Below the pieces are notes generated by a model. It was not told where the DNA came from. It saw only the letters and a program-made list of their open reading frames with translations, and searched no databases. DNA of 33,205 nucleotides from Micrococcales bacterium 31B (GTDB taxonomy: Bacteria > Actinomycetota > Actinomycetes > Actinomycetales > Dermabacteraceae): contig JAFFTF010000015.1 in NCBI GenBank assembly GCA_022803075.1, positions 7,821-41,025 on the forward strand, given 5' to 3'. A program made the position numbers and the translations under genes. Every line of letters starts with the position of its first letter. The stretch's first letter is position 1. Shown here in pieces: positions 7,989 through 15,308 of this stretch.

Positions 7989-8684
7989 TTAACCCGCCGC
8001 GCACACCACAGCGTCCGTGAAGGCCCGCTGCAACTGCCCCAATTGCTGTCGCGTCACGGCTTCGGCCTGGCGTCGGCGAGCCGGCAACCAGTCGAGGGAA
8101 CGCATCTTGAGGAGGGCCCGCTCATAGTGGCGGCGGGGCATGCCCGTGCACTGAGGCAGCACATGGAAGTAGTCCATCAGCATGATGAGGCCACCCAGGC
8201 GCACGTCCGGAAGCACATCTTCGCGCAACACCGATTGCACGAGGCCCAAGACCTGTTCGCGCTGTTCAAGGTATGCGGCGCGCACCCGGCGCCCCTCCTC
8301 GAATGACCCCGGCACCTCGGTCATCACGCCGCGGCGGACCAGCGAATCGAGAACAACATCTTCGAGCGCACCGCCCACCTCAAGGTCTTGCACCACGAAG
8401 CACACGTCGAGTGGCTCACCAGAAAGTTCGAGGGAGTGCAGCATCATTGCCGCGATATCGTCGTCGCCGTTGACCGCTTTCAACTGCACCCGCAGGCGGT
8501 TCTCGTCGATGGCCACGTGGCCGAAGTGCACCAGATCTACTACCGCGCAAGCCTTGTACACCCACGCGTCGGTGTAGGTGCTGAGCCGGGTGCCGGTGTG
8601 CGGCTCGTGGGCGAGCATCGCAAAGGCATCACTGACCGAATATTGCCCTGGAAGTTCCAGTAATGCGTGTTTTGACTGTTGCAT
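7989..8684 (-). CDS. GPP34-family (GOLPH3/Vps74-like) protein
   Basis: A 231-residue protein with the pattern of bacterial GPP34 proteins. These features are a hydrophobic helix pair after a short lead (DAWVYKACAVVDLVHFGHVA), a short beta segment (RLRVQLKAV), a helix with LEDVVLDSLVRRGVM and a late segment DVRLGGLIMLMDYFHVLP. Eukaryotic GOLPH3/Vps74 binds phosphatidylinositol-4-phosphate and glycosyltransferases; bacterial members have no settled role. The canonical N-terminal leucine-rich start is weak here, so I keep confidence moderate. GGGGGCGG lies about 5 bases upstream of the ATG. It is probably co-transcribed with the DUF4031 gene downstream. Confidence 0.55.
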   Translation of the reverse strand: MQQSKHALLELPGQYSVSDAFAMLAHEPHTGTRLSTYTDAWVYKACAVVDLVHFGHVAIDENRLRVQLKAVNGDDDIAAMMLHSLELSGEPLDVCFVVQDLEVGGALEDVVLDSLVRRGVMTEVPGSFEEGRRVRAAYLEQREQVLGLVQSVLREDVLPDVRLGGLIMLMDYFHVLPQCTGMPRRHYERALLKMRSLDWLPARRRQAEAVTRQQLGQLQRAFTDAVVCAAG

Positions 8685-8781
8685 GATTGGCCGCCCCCGT
8701 TCATCGTCAAACGCAGTTTCAGCGTAGCGATGCGGCGACTCAAAGTGAACAAAGAATAGGCAAACTAATAAAACACAGCAT

Positions 8782-8800
8782 TTGGTTAGGTATTAACCAA
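8782..8800 (-). promoter_or_regulatory. 7-bp inverted repeat in an AT-rich intergenic patch
   Basis: TTGGTTA and TAACCAA flank GGTAT. Read on the minus strand it lies 30 bases after the stop of the HEAT-like gene and is followed by TGTGTTTTATT, so it may be a weak intrinsic terminator. It may equally be an operator for the GPP34 gene downstream. Confidence 0.45.
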
Positions 8801-8829
8801 TTTCAGCATTAAACCCGCCACCAGGATAT

Positions 8830-9429
8830 TTAGGCATACTGCCGAACTAAAAGACTTATTTCTTCCAAAGCCGAACGTGCCGCATCCCGCACGAGGTCAT
8901 CGTCGTCGTCGGCGAAAGGCTCAACGCTCCTGCGCAGCGCCGGGGCCGCGTCAACGCAACTCAAAATACTACGGGCCAAAATGGCGTCCGCCATTTCTTC
9001 ATTTTCAAAAAGTGCATCTATCGCAGACATGCTTCCGGTGGTTCGAAATGCCGCCACTGCGGAACTCACGGCGTCCGGCACGCCCTCGACCGCCGCCAAA
9101 TTCTTCAGTGTGACGAGGTCCGCATCGAACTGGGTACCGCACTCGGCCACCATCTGAATGAAGCGTAACAGTTCGGGTCGCACCGCCTCGGAACGCGGGT
9201 CACTTAGCAGCTCGGCCACCGCGGTGCCCGCCGCCGCCGTCACCGGAAACGGCGTGCCCTCATAGATGACTGCCGAATCGAGGTAGTCCAGCGCCGCCTC
9301 ATGCTCTTGCTCATCGGCACCCAACAGAGCCATCAGGTGCAGGTCCAGCGCGTCACACGGGCCAAAAGCCCCCAACATGTCTGACAGTGATTCGAGGTCC
9401 TGCGCAGGCTGCTGTCGTGGAGTCGTCAT
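8830..9429 (-). CDS. acidic all-helical protein, possibly HEAT/ARM-like
   Basis: I do not recognise this 199-residue protein by family. It is acidic and predicted helical throughout, with no transmembrane segment or signal peptide. Its end (FADDDDDLVRDAARSALEEI) has the look of a HEAT repeat, and an earlier block around 60-90 could be another helical repeat. Such scaffolds mediate protein-protein contacts, and many bacterial members are immunity or adaptor proteins; nothing here proves either. TAATCT ends 6 bases before the ATG with no Shine-Dalgarno sequence, so the transcript is probably leaderless. The gene and its downstream spacer look less GC-rich than their neighbours. Confidence 0.7.
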   Translation of the reverse strand: MTTPRQQPAQDLESLSDMLGAFGPCDALDLHLMALLGADEQEHEAALDYLDSAVIYEGTPFPVTAAAGTAVAELLSDPRSEAVRPELLRFIQMVAECGTQFDADLVTLKNLAAVEGVPDAVSSAVAAFRTTGSMSAIDALFENEEMADAILARSILSCVDAAPALRRSVEPFADDDDDLVRDAARSALEEISLLVRQYA

Positions 9430-9435
9430 GCCACT

Positions 9436-9441
9436 AGATTA
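9436..9441 (-). promoter_or_regulatory. -10 box for a leaderless transcript
   Basis: On the minus strand TAATCT is followed by AGTGGC and then the ATG at 9429. The 6-base spacing puts transcription start at or next to the start codon. Confidence 0.55.
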
Positions 9442-9524
9442 CGCGCCGACGCCCCCAAACGCCGCGTCGTGTTCACCCCGCGCCCCCAAGCCAGCACCCG
9501 CGAGCCCCGCCCGCCACACGACAA

Positions 9525-9552
9525 CTGGGCGGCCCCTTGCGGGACCGCCCAG
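9525..9552 (-). terminator. groEL terminator hairpin
   Basis: An 8-bp stem (CTGGGCGG / CCGCCCAG) continues through one mismatch into CCC/GGG around a 4-base loop. It begins 31 bases after the groEL stop on the minus strand and is followed by TTGTCGTGT. Confidence 0.75.
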
Positions 9553-9582
9553 TGTAGTCAGATTGACGAGTTGAGGAGGGGC

Positions 9583-11325
<1,743 letters not shown>

Positions 11326-11330
11326 TCAGT

Positions 11331-11360
11331 TCATTATCACTCTCTCTAGGAGAGTGCTAA
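11331..11360 (-). promoter_or_regulatory. candidate groEL promoter
   Basis: On the minus strand TTAGCA (11360-11355) and TAATGA (11336-11331) are separated by 18 bases, giving about 105 bases of 5' leader. The first CIRCE element lies within this promoter, so bound HrcA would block RNA polymerase directly. Confidence 0.5.
11334..11360. promoter_or_regulatory. CIRCE operator 1 (HrcA site)
   Basis: TTATCACTC, a 9-base spacer, then GAGTGCTAA. This matches the TTAGCACTC-N9-GAGTGCTAA consensus with one mismatch. Confidence 0.93.
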
Positions 11361-11368
11361 TGACAGCA

Positions 11369-11395
11369 TAAGCACTCTCAGGGGGAGAGTGCTAA
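11369..11395. promoter_or_regulatory. CIRCE operator 2 (HrcA site)
   Basis: TAAGCACTC, a 9-base spacer, then GAGTGCTAA; one mismatch to the consensus. Its centre lies 35 bp upstream (relative to groEL) of the first element. Confidence 0.93.
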
Positions 11396-11473
11396 TTTCG
11401 GGCGTAAAGAATGGGTGAAATCTTCCCGGGGCGAACACCGGACGCGCGCGTGGCCAGGTCGGCCGGGCACCCG

Positions 11474-11507
11474 ACGCCGGGTGGGCTGGTTCGGGCCCAC
11501 CCGGCGT
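11474..11507 (-). terminator. hairpin after the first DUF4352-type gene
   Basis: A perfect 13-bp GC-rich stem (11474-11486 with 11495-11507) with an 8-base loop lies 9 bases beyond the stop codon on the minus strand. No T tract. Confidence 0.75.
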
Positions 11508-11516
11508 CCGGCCGCA

Positions 11517-12191
11517 TTACTTCACGGAAACCTGGATGCTGCCGTCCAAGAACCCGGGACCACTCAACTTCACCGCGGCCGCCTCGAAACCGGCCGGCAC
11601 ATCGAAGTACAGGTCACCCGAAACCGAGTTGCCGGGGTTGATCTCCTTGAGCCACACGGCATCGCCACCCGTCGAGGCATAGATGGCCGCCGTCGAATCG
11701 TTCGAGAATTCCTGGCCCGCCGTGTTCACCAGTTTCACGGAGCTATCGAGGAAGTACTCCGGCGCATTACCGATGTTTTTCACGGAGAGCGTCACGATCA
11801 TGTACGTACCCTGCGCCTTCTGGTTCAGGTATTCACTGCCGACCGTGTCGGGGCCCTGCTTGACCTCGCTCACCGTGAACTCGAAGTCGCCGGATGTCAC
11901 GGGGGTGTTGAGCCCAACCGTCTGGTCGCCCGATGCGGCCGGGGCGGCAGACTCGGCGGGCGCGGCGGGGCCGCTGCTCGCAGCCCCGCTGGGCGTCGCG
12001 GTCGTCGGCTTATCGCCACCCTGACCGGCCACCGAGACGATCACAATCACCGCAATGATGGCAAGCAGCCAGAACCACACGCGCTTGTAGAACGGCTTCT
12101 TGGGCGGTGCCACCTGCACGTACTGCACCTGCGGCGGCGGCTGGCTGGGGTCGAACTGGGGCAGCGGCGGCGGCGGGGTCTGCTTGGCCAT
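11517..12191 (-). CDS. membrane-anchored DUF4352-type protein
   Basis: A 224-residue protein with a short proline-rich cytoplasmic tail (1-35, including QTPPPPLPQF), one transmembrane helix near 38-56, and an extracytoplasmic Ala/Pro/Ser-rich linker. It ends in a beta-sandwich domain from about 90, of the DUF4352 type (TYMIVTLSVKNIGNAPEYF and NSVSGDLYFDVPAGF are characteristic). The family is of unknown function, usually cell-surface exposed. AAGGAACC sits 3-4 bases before the ATG. It is divergent from a NarL-type sensor kinase and paralogous to the protein at 14450-15025, which suggests a link to that signalling system. Confidence 0.8.
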   Translation of the reverse strand: MAKQTPPPPLPQFDPSQPPPQVQYVQVAPPKKPFYKRVWFWLLAIIAVIVIVSVAGQGGDKPTTATPSGAASSGPAAPAESAAPAASGDQTVGLNTPVTSGDFEFTVSEVKQGPDTVGSEYLNQKAQGTYMIVTLSVKNIGNAPEYFLDSSVKLVNTAGQEFSNDSTAAIYASTGGDAVWLKEINPGNSVSGDLYFDVPAGFEAAAVKLSGPGFLDGSIQVSVK

Positions 12192-12249
12192 GAGGTTCCT
12201 TTTCAGTGGAATGGAATACGACAGTGCCAGTCTGGCCCGGGGGCCGATT

Positions 12250-12282
12250 CACCATAAGTGGGCGTTCGGCCCAGTTATGGTG
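12250..12282. repeat. inverted repeat 1 in the divergent DUF4352/kinase promoter
   Basis: CACCATAA and TTATGGTG form 8 bp, then a G-G mismatch, then TGGGC with GCCCA around a GTTCG loop. Its right arm is shared with the left arm of inverted repeat 2, so both cannot fold at once. Confidence 0.85.
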
Positions 12283-12323
12283 GCCGAACGGTCACCCCCC
12301 TGTGCCCGTTCGGCCACTCATAA
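12275..12323. repeat. inverted repeat 2, overlapping inverted repeat 1
   Basis: The 17-base arm at 12275-12291 pairs with 12306-12323 with one bulged base. The stem then continues through a mismatch into CAC/GTG, giving about 20 bp. The core CGTTCGGCC occurs three times here: plus strand at 12263 and 12307, minus strand at 12282-12290. The array ends 17 bases before the kinase -10 box. Confidence 0.85.
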
Positions 12324-12340
12324 GCCTGGGAAACACACCG

Positions 12341-12346
12341 TAAAAT
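12341..12346 (+). promoter_or_regulatory. -10 box for a leaderless kinase transcript
   Basis: TAAAAT is followed by 6 bases and then the GTG start at 12353. There is no usable Shine-Dalgarno sequence. This spacing is the standard leaderless arrangement in actinobacteria and supports the GTG start. Confidence 0.65.
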
Positions 12347-12352
12347 CGCAGG

Positions 12353-13651
12353 GTGCAGACCTCTTCGACTTTGAAACGCGCCTCGAGCGTGCTCGTGAGC
12401 ATCCTCCTGACGGCGGGCCTTTTTCTCGTGGAGACCTTCGACGCCGGGTACAACGCGATGGCTCGAGGTTTCGAAACGGTGGGGCCGAATGGCAACTCGC
12501 AGTTCACGACCGTGGGCACGCTGTGCATGATCGCCGTACTCGCGGTGGCCATTTACGCCGGCACGCAACTGCGCGCGCACCCGCGCCGCGTGTTGTGGGC
12601 GACCCTCGCGGTGGCGATCGTGACGCAGATGTGTCTGCCCCTGCTGTGCATCGCGGGGGCGACGGTGCTCGCGCGGCAACGCGAACGGTCGGACGCCCTG
12701 TGGGCCGCCGCTGCCGGAGCGCTCGCCACCCTTCTGGTTTTCTTTGACTCACTGCGCCCGAGTAGCCCGTCGGCCCTCGCGGTATTTCTGGGCGATGACG
12801 CCCTGGGTCAGGCGGCCGACATCTCGGCCATTACCAGCATCACGGTGGGAATGCTCGCGATCATCGTCTCTGCTGCCACCGGCCTCGCCATGCGGTTCGC
12901 GACCACGGCGAAGCTGCGCAAGGCCCAATCCGACCGCGCGAGTGAAGCAGTGGGCGGCCTGCAACAGAAGGTCGCGCGACAGCAGGAACACGAACTGCTG
13001 GCACGCGAAGCGCATGACGGGCTGGCGTCTCAACTCTCTATGCTGTCGCTGCAGCAAGAAGAGCTGAGAGCCGTGCTGCGGCGGGTGGTGCCACCGGAGT
13101 CGATGGCGAGCGCTAACGAGGTGGTGGGCCGCAGTCAAGCCACTCTTGTCAAGGCCCACAAGGACCTCTCCGACCTCATCAGTTTGCTGCGCGAACCGGG
13201 GGCCCTCGCCGAGCGCCTCAGCCAGGGTGGCGGCGTCAATCGGGATCGCATCGCGGGAGTAGCCGAGTTGGTCGCCCAACTCGATCGCAGCGGCACCATT
13301 GTGAGCTCAAACATCGTGATCGCTGGTGCCGAGAGCATGAGCCCTATCCTGCAAGCTGGCGTCTATCGCATCGTGCAAGAGGCCATCACGAACTGCACCA
13401 AACACGCTCCCGGGAGGCCGGTTTCGATCACGGTGAACGCCACCGCAGAATCCGGCGTGACGTTGCGGATCGCCAATCAGGTGGACGCCTCGGTTCCCGC
13501 TTCGGCGGTCCCCTCGGGTCGCGGGTTGATTGGGATCCAAGAACGAGTGCATTTGCTCAGCGGCACGAGTTCAATCGGCTTAGACGTGCACGGGCGCTTC
13601 GTGGTCGAGGCGCGGCTTCCGTGGATGAGCGCGGCCACCGCCGCCGCATGA
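12353..13651 (+). CDS. NarL-type sensor histidine kinase
   Basis: A 432-residue kinase starting at GTG 12353. Its N-terminal half is a membrane domain of about five helices (near 10-28, 52-70, 78-106, 114-131 and 160-182) with almost no extracytoplasmic domain, suggesting it senses the membrane or a partner protein. A coiled segment with HisKA_3 phospho-acceptor H221 (REAHDGLASQLSML) follows, then an HATPase domain with QEAITNCTKHAPG and GRGLIGIQERVHLLSG. The G1 box lacks a clear DxG, as in many actinobacterial members of this class. Its partner regulator lies 110 bases downstream. DUF4352-type proteins flank the pair. Confidence 0.92.
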   Translation: MQTSSTLKRASSVLVSILLTAGLFLVETFDAGYNAMARGFETVGPNGNSQFTTVGTLCMIAVLAVAIYAGTQLRAHPRRVLWATLAVAIVTQMCLPLLCIAGATVLARQRERSDALWAAAAGALATLLVFFDSLRPSSPSALAVFLGDDALGQAADISAITSITVGMLAIIVSAATGLAMRFATTAKLRKAQSDRASEAVGGLQQKVARQQEHELLAREAHDGLASQLSMLSLQQEELRAVLRRVVPPESMASANEVVGRSQATLVKAHKDLSDLISLLREPGALAERLSQGGGVNRDRIAGVAELVAQLDRSGTIVSSNIVIAGAESMSPILQAGVYRIVQEAITNCTKHAPGRPVSITVNATAESGVTLRIANQVDASVPASAVPSGRGLIGIQERVHLLSGTSSIGLDVHGRFVVEARLPWMSAATAAA

Positions 13652-13664
13652 GGTGCGTACCGCA

Positions 13665-13670
13665 TAGAAT
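13665..13670 (+). promoter_or_regulatory. possible separate -10 box for the response regulator
   Basis: TAGAAT lies 13 bases after the kinase stop codon, with no convincing -35. It would give an ~85-base leader in which GGGGC/GCCCC (13679 onward) can form a hairpin. Confidence 0.35.
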
Positions 13671-13761
13671 GTCGCAGGTGGGGCGCTGATTCCAGCCCCA
13701 TTCCACGCCGTTTGCGCCCCGCCCTACCCTCGTTGCGGCGCACACGCCCGAATCGCAGTGA

Positions 13762-14439
13762 GTGCCCGTGCCCCCCTATCGAGTTCTGCTGGCCGACAAT
13801 GAGACCTACGAACGCACCATCATCGGCAACATTATTCGCGCCGATGAGCGATTCGTTGTCGTGCGTGATGATTTCAGCGACGGGACGGGGGTGGCGGCCG
13901 CGGTGCTTCGCGACGCTATCGACGTTGCTGTGCTTGATATTGAGATGTCGCCCCTTGGTGGTATCGAAACGGCGCTCGAACTCGCCGAGGTCGCGCCGCA
14001 TTGCCGGGTCGTTTTTATGACCGCGTTCAACACTCCTGCTTACGCCCAGTCGAGCGTCAGGCTGGGAGCGCACGGGCATGCGCTCAAAATTAGGGCGTCC
14101 GAAACGCTGATCCCCCAGTTGCTTCAGGTGATGGAGGGCGGCCGGGCCTTCGATAGCGATGTGACGGCTGCGGCCTTCGAGGCCTTCAAGAACCACGACC
14201 TGCTGCGCCGCGAGATTCGTGCAGAGATCATCTGGGGCTCATTGACCGAGCGGGAACAAACCACGGCCAGCCTGATTTGCCGCGGCCTCACTAAGAAGGA
14301 GGCTGCGGCGGCCATGAATCTCAGCGAGAGCAGCGTGAAAAAACATCTCGACATGGTGTATCGCAAGGCGAACGTGGACAGTAACGTGGCCCTCGTCAAC
14401 GCGTTGGGCAGGCTCGCTCAGCCCACCTCGGGAGGCTAG
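13762..14439 (+). CDS. NarL/LuxR-family response regulator
   Basis: A 225-residue regulator. GTG 13762 is the first possible start because TGA immediately precedes it in frame; there is no clear Shine-Dalgarno sequence, and GTG 13768 is an alternative. The receiver has phospho-acceptor D59 (VAVLDIEMSPLGG) but the usual Asp pair is D12-N13, and the loop after the switch residue reads GHALKIRAS, so it is somewhat atypical. A LuxR helix-turn-helix fills about 155-220 (LTEREQTTASLICRGLTKKE, then LSESSVKKHLDMVYRK). It pairs with the kinase just upstream. Likely targets include the flanking DUF4352 genes, by position only. Confidence 0.92.
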   Translation: MPVPPYRVLLADNETYERTIIGNIIRADERFVVVRDDFSDGTGVAAAVLRDAIDVAVLDIEMSPLGGIETALELAEVAPHCRVVFMTAFNTPAYAQSSVRLGAHGHALKIRASETLIPQLLQVMEGGRAFDSDVTAAAFEAFKNHDLLRREIRAEIIWGSLTEREQTTASLICRGLTKKEAAAAMNLSESSVKKHLDMVYRKANVDSNVALVNALGRLAQPTSGG

Positions 14440-14445
14440 CCCTAA

Positions 14446-14462
14446 GCCCCTAATACAGGGGC
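14446..14462. terminator. small convergent terminator hairpin
   Basis: GCCCCT, a 5-base loop, then AGGGGC. It overlaps the stop codon of the minus-strand DUF4352 gene and lies 6 bases after the regulator stop, so it could serve both strands. Confidence 0.5.
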
Positions 14463-15025
14463 AGATCGAGAGACTCTCCGCGCTGGCCGGTGCCTAGGCG
14501 CACCGAGACGAGGTGGGCTTCGCGCGGCACATCGAAGTACAGCTTGCCCGCCACGGCCGTACCCTGCCGCACTGTGCTCCACCAGTTGAAGCTGGTGCCC
14601 GCGAGGTCCGCAACCTTCTGAGTGGTTAGTCGGTCAATCGCGTAGGTGACGCCCTCATCATCGACGACGGCGACCCCCCACGAGCCCACGTTGTAGTCGT
14701 CCACATGTGGATTCGTAATCGTCACCGCGACACCCACCCATTTGCCACGGGGGTGCGCGCGCGAGCCGACCTCGTCGATGGCGGGCGGCAGCGAGGTGAC
14801 TGCGCCGACGTAGTATTCGATGCCGTCCACCACTACAGTCGTGTTTCGCGTCGCGCGCCCCTCGCTACTCGAGACGCTCGCGGCGCTGTAAGCGCGGGCG
14901 GAGTCGCGGCCATCAACATAGAGGATGGTGGTCGTCGCGACGGTGATGACGGCCAGCGCCGCCAGCCAGGGGCGCACCTTGTCATCGGCAAACCCGCGAG
15001 CGCCCACGCTCGCCATTGCGCACAT
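14450..15025 (-). CDS. second membrane-anchored DUF4352-type protein
   Basis: A 191-residue protein with one transmembrane helix near 20-36 and an extracytoplasmic beta-rich domain. GKWVGVAVTITNPHVDDYNVG and AVAGKLYFDVP match the pattern of the protein at 11517-12191, and the stretch coding the last motif shares a block of about 18 identical bases with it, so the two are paralogues. This copy lacks the proline-rich N-terminal tail and the long linker. ATG 15025 has GGAG about 8 bases upstream and overlaps the stop codon of a 16-codon leader ORF (TGATG). Function unknown; position suggests a link to the NarL-type system. Confidence 0.75.
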   Translation of the reverse strand: MCAMASVGARGFADDKVRPWLAALAVITVATTTILYVDGRDSARAYSAASVSSSEGRATRNTTVVVDGIEYYVGAVTSLPPAIDEVGSRAHPRGKWVGVAVTITNPHVDDYNVGSWGVAVVDDEGVTYAIDRLTTQKVADLAGTSFNWWSTVRQGTAVAGKLYFDVPREAHLVSVRLGTGQRGESLDLPLY

Positions 15026-15075
15026 CAGCGTTGCTCCGATGCGGTGAGGGAGCTATGTAGGCGGCGAGCGGGCAT
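15025..15075 (-). CDS. 16-residue leader peptide coupled to the DUF4352-type gene
   Basis: ATG 15075 begins a short frame encoding MPARRLHSSLTASEQR. A strong GGAGGA lies 5 bases upstream, the best ribosome binding site in this region. Its TGA stop shares a base with the ATG of the DUF4352-type gene (TGATG), the classic layout for termination-reinitiation. The peptide resembles no known attenuator type: it is Arg/Ser-containing without a run of one amino acid or cysteines. It is too short to judge by codon use, but ribosome site and overlap together make chance less likely. Confidence 0.55.
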   Translation of the reverse strand: MPARRLHSSLTASEQR

Positions 15076-15159
15076 GTGGTTCCTCCGAAGCGGTAGATTC
15101 GGCTCACCTACATCGTCCATTCGTCACAATAGGTATGCAACTCGAACTTAGAGTAATTA

Positions 15160-15169
15160 TTGGCGCCAA
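15160..15169. promoter_or_regulatory. 10-bp perfect palindrome upstream of the leader ORF
   Basis: TTGGCGCCAA lies about 85 bases before the leader ORF start in an AT-richer stretch. It could be an operator; no regulator is assigned. Confidence 0.3.
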
Positions 15170-15209
15170 GGAGTTATCTTCGATACATCGATGGATGTCA
15201 ATGTCATGC

Positions 15210-15240
15210 CGCGAGGCCGCCCCTCAGGGACGGCCTCGCG
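15210..15240. terminator. terminator hairpin after the beta-glucosidase gene
   Basis: CGCGAGGCCG and CGGCCTCGCG form a perfect 10-bp stem, with an extra inner CCC/GGG pairing in the 11-base loop. It lies about 70 bases beyond the beta-glucosidase stop on the minus strand. Confidence 0.65.
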
Positions 15241-15308
15241 TTCATCACGTCACCACAGCGGCGGCGACTCTCCACTCATAGAGCCTGCGCAACCGATGGA
15301 TGCGCGGG

